Source: Gari tellinella (lineage: Eukaryota; Mollusca; Bivalvia; Cardiida; Psammobiidae). Taken from it: a DNA stretch of 64,000 bases. The notes under the pieces are model-generated. The model had not been told where the DNA came from, did not search any database, and saw nothing but the letters and a program-made list of their open reading frames with translations. The position numbers and the translations under genes are program-made. How positions within the stretch are numbered: the stretch's first letter is position 1; each line of letters begins with the position of its first letter. Below, piece by piece: positions 34,888 to 44,800 of this stretch. The DNA is taken from positions 3,153,190-3,217,189 of the forward strand of contig OV277869.1 of the NCBI GenBank assembly GCA_922989275.2, read 5' to 3'.

Positions 34888-35310
34888 TAACTCATTACCC
34901 AATAAATATGCCTTTTGATGTCTTTTATTTTTTCCTCCACTGAATAAAATAGTTTTAATTTATACAGCCAAGAATATGTACCATAAGAAATGTTTTCTAT
35001 ATCCTGCTGCAATATCTTCTACTTAAAATTGTCGTTTACTGTTTTATCTCAAAGTTACATATTGGACTTTTTGATAGAAGAAACATAACGATGAGTGACA
35101 AACAGCTTAAATCCAGATCAGAAGCAGCGTAACACGGCATCTGATCTGGATTCAAGCTATTTGCAAATGTAATCCAAGTCTTACTTTTAAAAAAAGAGAA
35201 ATAAAAAAGAATTATTTTACTTACTTTTGTCTCCCTATAAAAACTCCTTCTGAACAACTTACACAATCTTTGTCGCCCATTGGGTGTTGTTGTAGAAAGA
35301 GCACTTTATA
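34888..35310. repeat. P1 fragment fused to family B fragment
   Basis: 34888-35005 has TTAACTCATTACCCAATAAA and P1 left sequence. From about 35006 it becomes family B interior (AATATCTTCTACTTAAAATT), core palindrome 35099-35163, ending TTGTAGAAAGAGCACT. This suggests recombination or a deletion joining two elements. Confidence 0.65.
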
Positions 35311-35378
35311 TTGAAGTTCTTCACTAAGTTGGCATTGCTAATGGTACCCTATGTGGAAGAAATTGTTGTCTTAGCTCA

Positions 35379-35609
35379 TTAACCCATAGCCTGTTTCTCC
35401 GTTTTGAGGAAATGTGACCACTTAAAGCAGATTGAAAGTAAAACAGAATGACATTCTGCTTTACTTTCAGCCTGTTTTAAGCTACCATCTGCTAGGATAT
35501 AGAAAATATTCATAATTATTACTGTATAAATTTATAATGTAACTATTTTCTTCAGATGGAGGAATTAACTAATTGCTTAAAAAGTAGTATCTATGGAGTA
35601 AAGAGTTAA
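35379..35609. repeat. Family P1 MITE copy, shortened core
   Basis: TTAACCCATAGCCTGTTTCT and GGAGTAAAGAGTTAA ends. The core is cut to AACAGAATGACATTCTGC. Confidence 0.75.
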
Positions 35610-35626
35610 GCATGTGGAAATGAAAT

Positions 35627-35978
35627 ATAGGATCTGTCATGAGTCGATGTTTAAGACAAGCTGATCTCAAATGAGTCTAGAATTGAAATGTTATTAAGCA
35701 TGCCTTGACGAGCTTAATAACTTTTCTATTCTAGACGAGTTTGAGATCAACTTGTCTTAAACATCGACAAATGACAGATTCTTTTTCTCACATAACCATC
35801 GATTTTAAGCTATTTTCTATTAAAGGAAAAGGCATTTTTTGGAACCCCGGTGACGTCAAAATGCCGTTATAAATAGTGACGTTATATTGATGTCATCAAA
35901 CTAATCTTACACATGTTGGAAATAAGGATATTCGTCATTTGTTGTTCGCTATAGAAAACAAGAGTAGTTATGTGAGAA
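35627..35978. repeat. Family I inverted-repeat element, copy 1
   Basis: The arms GAGTCGATGTTTAAGACAAG and complement flank GCTTAATAAC palindromes, followed by a conserved tail with GGAACCCCGGTGACGTCAAA and TAGTGACGTTATA. The second copy at 61479-61827 is highly similar throughout. Confidence 0.8.
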
Positions 35979-35999
35979 TAATTTATTATGCACTACAAC

Positions 36000-36292
36000 T
36001 ACAGTGGAGAATCTGTTATTCTTTCCCAATAAACGCGTTTACGCTAAAACTATTATTTGCAGTGCAAACAGTTTGGAGCCAGATCAGACGCCGGGTAACC
36101 CGGCGTCTGATCAGGCTCCAAACTGTTTGCCACCAAGATAAACAAGAATTATCAGAATTGTCCAAAAGTTGTTCTTTTCTACGTTTTAGTGCTTTGCGTT
36201 TGCGTACGTTTGCGTTTAAACGGGAAAGAATAACAGATTCTCCACTGTATGACGTCACCAATGACGTCAGAATAACAGATTCTCCACTGTAT
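36000..36292. repeat. Family C MITE copy with an extra right terminus
   Basis: The full element is at 36000-36249 (TACAGTGGAGAATCTGTTAT ends, core GGAGCCAGATCAGACGCCGG). A second copy of only its last 20 bases (ATAACAGATTCTCCACTGTA) follows at 36272-36291 after two TGACGTCA-like motifs. Confidence 0.8.
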
Positions 36293-36950
36293 TATTACAT
36301 ATATTGCAGTCTACAATGCAACTTGCAAACATTCCATTTCTTTTACATATGATTTTGTATTTTTTGTAACAATTTTTGTAACAGTTTTTCTCAGAGAATA
36401 TTAATGTAATCATGCCCAAATTTGCAATATATGTGTATTGAATAATGTTTTGTAATTTTGTTAATATTTTGCATATTTTTATTTTATATTTTTCTTAGAA
36501 TATTTGTGTTAATCTTACACAAGCTTGAACAGAACATGTAAAACTGAGAAATACAGGTTAGTTTGACTTACTCAAGTTCAATATATAACAAGCTGCTAAT
36601 CACTCTAGGAGCCATATTTTTAGCCATAATTTCATAAAACCTGCTCAGAATGATCACCTTGACAAAATCTATGCAATGTAGTAATATGGATAACTTTGAT
36701 ATAAAAAATAGGTCAGTAGACCAAATCATAATAAAAGTTTCTGAGTACGCCATTGCCCCCATTGTAGGCGTAATTTTTTTAAACTGGCTGAGAATAACAT
36801 TGATAAAATCTAGGTCAGGTGACTTTTGGTCAGTCATTAACATTTCTTATGGTAAAATTGTAGTTTCCATGGAGATAGATCTCACAATCTATTGCTGAAA
36901 ATATTGAATTATTTTTCACAATGTTTATGTATATGTATGTTTAACTCTAA
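36293..36950. other. Intergenic AT-rich sequence
   Basis: T-rich stretches, then 36590-36900 where short frames are open on both strands, but with no recognisable domain. I treat it as non-coding. Confidence 0.4.
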
Positions 36951-37389
36951 CCCTGCTATCGGTGAATACGTGATATCTTTGAGCAACTGTTTGGATCCTG
37001 ATGAGACGCTGCCTAACAATTGTTTGACACTATGGTCCCGTTTTGAAAAGAAATTTTAAAAATGCTATTTTTGGAACGGTAGCAGAAAACAATTGGTGCA
37101 GACGAAAAAATACACAGCATGCAAAGAGTTAAAGATATTTGATTCTATATGTACGTTTTTAGAAATTTATTCTGTAATTAGTTTACAGATCAAGATGTTA
37201 ACGTGGTGGTTATTGGCATGATAATAACACTTTTGTGATAAGTTTCGTAACCGTTTTATTTTTACATGTTTACTAAAAACGTTAAGATTTTTCTCATGAG
37301 TGTATACTGTTAAGAAATGAAATAAATTTTATAAATCATTGCTGTCCCTGTATATGTTTGTTTTCTCAGACAAGTCCCGTATCCAAATA

Positions 37390-38115
37390 TTTCAATTGTT
37401 AACCCCTTCACTCTCAATGACACCATAAAGCGCATTTGCAAACAGTTTTAAACCCTTTCATGATCAAATATATCGTGAAGTTTTTACCCCTTCCCTGCCA
37501 TATTGTTGTCTGCACTATCGTTTTAAAGTTAAATTTAAGGCAGTATGACTGAAGAAATTTCAAAATGACCCTTGCAGAAATGTTTCCAATCTTTTTTCAA
37601 TTCATTGGAATTCCTAGGAATTCCAATGTTTTACCATGTGGAAAACATTGGAACTTTTTGGATTACAAAATCCTAGTAATCCTAGTTATTCCATGGAATA
37701 CATTGGAATATTTTGTTGAAATACATTTGAAAACATTGCAACTTCCTGTTGACCTAGTTATTTGAATTTTAGAACGGGAGGGAATCTCTTCTGACATAAG
37801 TTCTATTGTTAAAAAAGTGTCCCAGTACCTTGCAATTTTTAAATTCCAATATATTCCTATCTTTTCCAACTGGGAAAATATTGAAATTGCCCTGGCACGG
37901 CGAAGTGGGAATACATTGGAAAGTGTCACAATACCATGCATTATTTTCTAATGTTTAGTTCCAACGTATTCCGAGGAATTCAAAAACAAAACATCCAATG
38001 TTTTCCTATGAATTCCAACTGAAATTGCGCAAGGGGAGTGTCGAACGCGGCATATGATCAGGATCAAAACTGTTTGCAAATGCGCTTTATGACGCCATTG
38101 AGAGTGAAAGGGTTG
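37390..38115. repeat. Family N element split by an ATTCC/GGAAT-rich segment
   Basis: The left half at 37390-37560 (AACCCCTTCACTCTCAATGA, then GCGCATTTGCAAACAGTTTT) and the right half at about 38035-38115 (ATGATCAGGATCAAAACTG, then GCCATTGAGAGTGAAAGGGT) are inverted ends. Between them, 37585-38030 is dense in ATTGGAAT, TTCCAATG and TATTCC motifs. Other N copies: 39925-40135, 40740-40960, 46500-46740, 48303-48520, about 53390-53535, 53788-53960. Confidence 0.65.
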
Positions 38116-38214
38116 ATAATGAGCAGACATACTATTTTGTGTATTATTTGTGTAGCAATTAAATGTCCTTTCTGTTACTGCATTCTCAGCCAATCTCTTT
38201 GTATATCATTCACA

Positions 38215-38310
38215 AATTTGTCTAACCTTTGTTTTCTCGTGCTCCTCTCTTTCTCACTCACTCTTACTTTCTCTTTCTCGCTTTTATCTCTCTCCTTCTC
38301 TGCTTTTTGT
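38215..38310 (+). repeat. Polypyrimidine tract
   Basis: An almost pure C/T stretch (CTCTCTTTCTCACTCACTC, TTTCTCTTTCTCGC) on the + strand. Confidence 0.6.
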
Positions 38311-38539
38311 CTGTACTGGTCAACATATCGCACAGAATTATTTACGTACCGTCGGCACTTGGTAATTAATAGTAGCTAATATACATTACTTTGAATTACA
38401 ATGTTAATCTCCCATAGACCAAATTGCAACAATTTGCATATTTTTTACATCTATCCAAAAATCCCACTGTCACTCTGTGACATTGCTGTCTGGGCTATAC
38501 GACATTCTTTTGCTATGCGACATTCTTCGGAATGTCACA

Positions 38540-38789
38540 TACAGTGGAGAATCTGTTATTCTTTCCCAATAAACGCGTTTACGCTAAAACTATTATTTCC
38601 AGTGCAAACAGTTTGGAGCCAGATCAGACGCCGGGTAACCCGGCGTCTGATCAGGCTCCAAACTATTTGCCACCAAGATAAACATGAAATATCAGAATTG
38701 TCCAAAAGTTGTTCTTTTCTACGTTTTAGCGCTTTGCGTTTGCGTATGTTTGCGTTTAAACGGGAAAGAATAACAGATTCTCCACTGTA
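38540..38789. repeat. Family C MITE copy
   Basis: Complete ends, TA flanks, core GGAGCCAGATCAGACGCCGG. It is close to identical to 36000-36249 and 61050-61299. A TATGCGACATTCTTTTGC-type repeat flanks it on both sides (38500 and 38850). Confidence 0.82.
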
Positions 38790-39024
38790 GGAGCAAGTAA
38801 CTTTAAAGTCTCTTGGTCTTTGTCAATATATGACATTGCTGTCTGAGCTATGCGACATTCTTTTGCTATATTGCATTCTTTGGAATATCACATAGGGGCA
38901 AGTAACTCTAATGTTTCTTGATTTTCTTTATGTATTATTAAGAGTTTTTTGTTCCTTATTTTATAAAACACGAATGACACAAATCCAAAGCCTGGATTGA
39001 TAAGCTCGGTATAATAAAATAAAT

Positions 39025-39275
39025 ATTAGAGGGCAGTTTGCGTGACATTCAAACTTTGTCAACCCTCGAACATAAGAATGTCACAATCGGCGCCGCCTCG
39101 GGGTGACATTCTATTTTTCGGGTTTACAATTTGAATGTCACGCAAACTGCCATCTAATATTTATATATTATTGATATGTACTTTCCCCGCCTCCGCCTCG
39201 GGGTGACATTCTGTTTCTCGGGTTGACAATTTGAATGTCACGCAAAATGCCATCTAATATTTTATATATTATAGA
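39025..39275. repeat. Inverted and tandem GAATGTCACGCAAA element
   Basis: AGTTTGCGTGACATTCAAAC (39035) is inverted at 39150 (GAATGTCACGCAAACTGCCA). The right arm with CCTCGGGGTGACATTCT is repeated in tandem at about 39190-39265. Confidence 0.65.
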
Positions 39276-39470
39276 TATGTCCTTTTCTCTCTGACTCGCA
39301 GCAATATTCGCCTTCACTCGACACTTTGACTCAACCCATATTATACAAACAAGTAAATAGTAACGTAGAACATGAAACAGTTTTATTCAAGCAACTGAAA
39401 TATAAAATTCAAACGGTCACTGAATAACAAACATTTTATGATATATTGAACTGACGTTGGGGTCAAATAT

Positions 39471-39830
39471 AGAGGATTATCAATTTATATGGATTGATAT
39501 GAAAAATTTATCACGAGAATGGGTTGTTATCTGGTTAAAAAACGAGTCCGCAGGACGAGTTTTTTTTAACCAGATAACAACCCATTCGAGAGATATATTT
39601 TTCATATCTATTCAAAGGAATTGATTATTCTGTTTATTATATAAATTTTAATGACGTTTTTACAGAAAAAACTAACACAATTGATTACCGCGACGTCACG
39701 AAACAAATTATGACGTGACTTCACAAAAAGTGATATCATCACTACATGTAGTGATTATATCAACTGTGACGATATCAAATTTATCTAAGTGAGAAATCTC
39801 TAAATCATCGATAGGTATGCAATAAACATT
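39471..39830. repeat. Family H palindromic element, copy 1
   Basis: A hairpin with arms GGTTGTTATCTGGTTAAAAA and complement around AGTCCGCAGGACGAGT, and a tail GAAATCTCTAAATCATCGAT. Copy 2 is at 59870-60241. Confidence 0.75.
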
Positions 39831-39924
39831 TTTATTGGAGATTACTCTTCAAACGTATCACACACACAACGAAACACTATGTTTAAAACGACAGGTACTT
39901 AGAAATGTTGACGAATTATGAACA

Positions 39925-40740
39925 TTTCCATGATCAAATATATCGTGAGAGTTTTACCCCTTCACCGCCATATTGTTGTCTGCTTCAATATTGTTGTCTG
40001 AAGTATCGTTTCAAAGTTAAATTTAAGGCAATATAACTGACGTAATTTCAAAACGAGTTAAGCGGCTTCTGATCAGGATCAAAACTGTTTGCAAATGCGC
40101 TTTATGGCGTCATTAAGAGTGAAAAGTTTAAAACACGATGAAAAATGAAAACAGAAAACTCACGAAGAACCAACTGTCTTAAACACAAAACAGTTAATAT
40201 AATTTAGTAGCCGGTATACAGGTGTTTTACTGTATATAACTGATCCCTGTTGTTTTGTTATTTTAGGGTTAACATGTTTTGGGGTAGTGGTTTGTTTTGT
40301 AATATTTACATTCAACCCATTCAATTCCATTGAAAAATGTGTCGTTTAATTCGTATAGATGCAATTGCTCAAAGAAGCGGGACTTGTGGATAAATTTCGC
40401 AGAAGAGGCGGGGCATATGCATTTTTCATTCGCAAATTAATCTTAGGAACTCGGACAGCAAACATTTTGTGGATATTTCAAAACAAATTTCTTAAGATAT
40501 GTATGCCTTCCTATTAATTAATGGAAACCATGCTTACCTACTAAAATTCTTCTTTATTAGTGAGAAAAATTGTAAGAAAATTGATATACCTTATAAACAA
40601 CAGATATCTGCATTTCTTTATGCCAATAAAAAAATCGATATATTTATCCTACTTTACAAAGCGCGATTCATGGTATTTGCCGGTAATTTTCTGTCATTTA
40701 TTTCGCTTGAACGCCGAAAAAAATCAGTTCATTTCCTAAT
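39925..40740. other. Intergenic AT-rich DNA with N and L fragments
   Basis: 39925-40135 is a family N fragment with inverted ends, and 40140-40235 an L remnant. The remainder is AT-rich. A 99-codon open frame at 40499-40798 is low complexity and runs into a MITE, so I do not call it a gene. Confidence 0.4.
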
Positions 40741-40960
40741 TAACCCTTTCACTCTCAATGACGTCATAAAGCGCATTTACAAACAGTTTGGATCCTGATC
40801 AGACGCCGCGTTACGCGGCGCCTGATCAGTATCCAAACTGTTTGACACTCTTATCGATATTTCGTAGTCATACACCCTTAAATGTAACTTTGAAACGTGC
40901 CTTGCAGACAACAATACTGAAACAGACGACACTGAAGCGGTGAAGAGGTAAAAATCTCTT
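40740..40960. repeat. Family N MITE copy
   Basis: TTAACCCTTTCACTCTCAAT at the left. The core palindrome is AACAGTTTGGATCCTGATCA with GCCGCGTTACGCGGC centre (40784-40846). The right tail has GCAGACAACAATACTGAA. Confidence 0.75.
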
Positions 40961-41246
40961 AAATAATTTAAACTCGCAATATTTTGCAACAACCTTTCAA
41001 AACGGATGCATGAAAGCACTAATAATCTTATTACGACACTTAACTAGACTGAACTGTAAAACATAAAACAAATTGTACGATAGTTCTCGTGAACAAGCAG
41101 ATAGTGAAATGTTATACAAATACAACAATGTTTGAGTCTCTTGTTTTACATTCAACATGCCGAAACTCTGGACCTGTAAGCAAGCGACTTTCCTGTCAGT
41201 AAGTTGATTAATTCGAGTATTTGCAAACAATTAAGTCGGCCGTTAC

Positions 41247-41252
41247 TTTATT
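41247..41252 (-). terminator. Possible polyadenylation signal of the GABA-B-like gene
   Basis: TTTATT on the + strand is AATAAA on the - strand, about 440 nt after the stop codon. It would place a complete family B MITE inside the 3' UTR. Unconfirmed. Confidence 0.3.
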
Positions 41253-41285
41253 TAACATCTAATATGGATCCAAACAAATTGCAAG

Positions 41286-41648
41286 TACAGTGCTCCCTCC
41301 CTACAACGACCCTCTCAACAACGATTCCCTCCAGGAAACAACTCTTGCCGCTGTTCCCCAAACAATATAATTATATCCAACCTTTTCCAGGCTGCAAAAT
41401 ATATCGTTTGCTTAAATTGTATTTACAATTTTTCTCAAAGTCAAATAATGGACATTTTGACAGACAAAAATCACAATGACGAGTGGCAACAAGCTCGAAT
41501 ACAGATCAGACGCCGCGTTCCGCGGCGTCTGATATGGATTCAAGCTGTTTGCAAATGTAAGCAAATTTCCCCCATTAACAACTCCAGCCGAACAACACAC
41601 ACAATCTTTGTCTCCTATTGGGTATTATTGTACGGAGGGAGTACTGTA
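41286..41648. repeat. Family B MITE copy, 42 bp beyond the receptor stop codon
   Basis: TACAGTGCTCCCTCCCTACA and ACGGAGGGAGTACTGTA ends. The core palindrome is GAATACAGATCAGACGCCGC. It probably lies in the 3' UTR of the receptor gene. Confidence 0.82.
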
Positions 41649-41689
41649 CAAGTCAAGTCTTGATAGACAAGCAAAGGTCCAAGGTCAAA

Positions 41690-41830
41690 TTAACTGTCCA
41701 TGCGTGCTTGCAGAGCGGTCTGTGTTGGTTGCCTAGCACTGCCGAATGTGATGCTCGACATAGCTGTCTGGTTCCTGATACTCCCCACCTCTGTGTCGCC
41801 CACTGATGACTTTTTGTACACTGCCAGAAC
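41690..41830 (-). CDS. GABBR1-like: GABA-B-like receptor terminal exon
   Basis: 141 nt, phase 0: VLAVYKKSSVGDTEVGSIRN, then QTAMSSITFGSARQPTQTAL, QARMDS and stop TAA (41692-41690). It follows FTPK at the end of TM7. The Ser/Thr-rich tail lacks the leucine-heptad pattern of GABBR1/2. Confidence 0.78.
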   Translation of the reverse strand, partial: VLAVYKKSSVGDTEVGSIRNQTAMSSITFGSARQPTQTALQARMDS

Positions 41831-44800
41831 CTGTAATGATAGTTGATATGTCTCCACACTTAACCCTTTCCTCACAGTTTGTTTCAGTGTTGAACTCAGA
41901 TGGTTGCTTAAGGCACATTCTGCTTTACTTTCAACCTGCTTTTAGTGGTCACCTGTCTTCAATACTAGAAACAGGCTATGGGGTAAATGGTTAAGGCACA
42001 TTCTGCTTTACTTTCAACCTGCTTTAAGTGGTCATCTGTCTTCAATACTAGAAACAGGCTATGGGGTAAAGGGTTAAGGTAGACTGAAAGTCTGCTTTAT
42101 GTTCCCATCTGCTAGGATATTGAAAATATTTCTTATGGCACATATTCATGACTGTATAAAACGGAACAACTTTCTTCGGTGGATAGATGTTTAGTGTCAA
42201 AGTACGAATTTTATCAATGGTTTTTAGCATTCACTGGTATGTTTACCGTGGTCAGTAGGACAGGGTTATAAAACGTTGGCGTCGAGTCTGAGACTGTTCT
42301 CAAGCATTTGATTGGTCAGATTTGAGGTTTTGGTCAAATCTGACCGTTACCAATCAATTGTTTGAGAGCGGTCTCAGACTCGACTGAAATTTTCTACAAC
42401 CTTCAGGCAAGGTCACCTTACCTTTGGAGTAAAGATGACCACCTGCGTCACAGTTGTCCCAATTATAAGACAGCTTGACGTCATGCCATACAATATAATG
42501 ATCTGCTGGTCCAGTAACAAGGTCAAGGTCAACCCAACAGCGCTCAGTACCACCACGTTGTACAGGCATAAACCGATCTGATGGGAGTCGTTCAGCGCTT
42601 CGATTTTTACCTGAAAATTAACAATGAATACGTTTGTTTTATATGATGAATACAGTATTCGCCATCCAAACAACGGTTCCCATCTTACAACGACCATTGC
42701 CGCTGTTCCCAAACCAATATAATTATGTCAACATCTAAACGGCTGCAATATAGTCTACTTAAAATTGTCGTCTGCTGGTTTTCTCAAATTTACATATAAG
42801 ATATTTTGACAGAAAAAAAAGACAATGACGAGTGGCAAATAGCTTAATCTGGATTCAAGTTGTTTGCAAATGTAAGCCAACGAACATATTTTGTTTGTCT
42901 CCCACTGGGTGTCGTTGTAGAGAGGGAGCGCTGTAAATATGAATTTTAGAGAATGGTGGTACGGAACAATAAAAGTCATTGTCTACTTTTAGTGTCTAAT
43001 GTTTTAGCTTTAACAATTTGTCTTAAAGAAACATCACTATCAATGTTTATCAATTGGGATGCTGATCAAATGCCAAAGTACCCGGCGTCTAATATGGATT
43101 CAAACTATTTGCTAAAAATCAATGGTAAGTCATTGAAGGGGTTAAATATCCGAAATGTTTTGATTAATACATACATTTCTTGTCTCCCAGGCCAGAAACG
43201 CTCCGAATGACAACAGTGCGCCCTCTAGTATGTAAAGTATCCATGAGAAGATGGCCGACTTCTCAGAGTAACACATCCTGACAAATGGTCGCACTTCCAT
43301 GTCATTACCCAGTACGTGTATCTAGAGATCATATAGAACAGAAGATGATGTCCTTTCCATTTCAAACGAAAGTAAAAACGGTAACGTAGTTACTTTATAC
43401 CAACAGACAGAAAATGCTGGAGAAACATCTTATCTGTTCAGTGGTTATTTCTAGCATTATGTTACTGTATTAAGCTATTACTCAATCTACGTTAAGCCTT
43501 CTGGAGTGTGTGGGGGATTACGAAAGGTCAAACTACGTCACTGATTAGTAATACTTTGGTAACCGCCCTTGTCACGTAAAAGGCAACTTCCTCTCATCTC
43601 AAGTTTCCGTTATGCAAATTGCATAACAACGGATGTTACGTCAAGCGCCCACGTTATTTACATTTTTGGTTAGATTGCCATAGTAAGGCTAAACTCATGA
43701 TAGTTACGTTGCTAGGACGTGGCTGGAACGTGCGCACCTAGTCCTGACTTTAAGTCACATTATTATTCATTCGAGTTCGTACAGACTGTATATAAAGAGC
43801 GTGCGCGCTCTGCGAGGTTGAATTAGAACTGGCAAGATGTAGTGATACGTATAGTACAGGTCTTAGAGAGATGTAGGTGTGAAGTTAGAAATGCTGGTTT
43901 ATAGAGAACGTGCCTGGGAACAGTTTAGGAAATAAAAGTTATAGACAGAAAACGTTTGCCTTGTTATAAAACAGATCCATGAACCTGGGTTACACAACGC
44001 TAAATGGATTTAAAACATCGAACAACGCTATACATCAATGCAATAAAATATAAAAAAAACAATAACAAACGTTTGAGAACATTTGACTACTTATTTCAAT
44101 CTAAATGGAAAACAATTTAGATAACCCGGCGTCTCATATTGATCAAAGTTGTCCGTGAAAGATATAATTGTTTAAGGAATGAACATGTTTCTGGTAAATG
44201 CTTGCGCTTGGCTGTGCCAAAGTGCTTTTACGTTAAACTTACCTAGCCAAACTCAGGCGTTTATACACCAGTAAACCACAGAAACACGTCGTTTATTCTA
44301 TATGTTTATATTCTTCCTTGTTTAGATTTTTTTTATGTGTATGAATATTGCGAAGCTCAATCGCTTTTACTAGCAAAGATAGTGAGCCCCCAAGGTCTTC
44401 ATGTTATTCCTTGCTAGTAAAAGCGACTGAGTTTAATAACCACATTCATACCGGAAGTATTCAATTGATCATTTTTATTTATATTTCATTTTTAACCGAG
44501 ATTCATAATAACATGTAAGCATGTAACCACTTTGCCCGTTGCTATGCGTTGCCAATCGTAGTACGATCTCTATATATGGTATGAAAACTACATGTAGTCC
44601 CAAACACATATTATAAATATAGGATAAATGCAGACTTTTAACAGGTAAACCATCTCGTTATGTTAGAAAAAACATTTTGAGATATTTAAAATTACATAAA
44701 TCTACGCAATATTGGTTTTATAAGCATCTTAAATGTAGGTTGCGTTTTTTTAAACCGATTTACTCACACGCCATGCTTGATCGAAACTGATGAAAGTGGG

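Noticed and set aside
35939..36352. 137-codon open frame, and similar frames at 38401-38790 and 58461-58808
   Set aside because: They read through family C MITEs. The shared peptide arises from the palindromic transposon, not from a gene family.
40499..40798. 99-codon open frame
   Set aside because: AT-rich low complexity, and its 3' end reads into a family N MITE. No homologue recognised.
42354..42569. Alternative-frame open frame over the TM6-TM7 exon
   Set aside because: It is a shadow of the real exon; only the phase-0 frame gives hydrophobic helices matching GABA-B receptors.
43796..43804. TATATAAAG as a promoter for a host gene
   Set aside because: No exon follows on the + strand within the window. 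The LTR explanation fits better.
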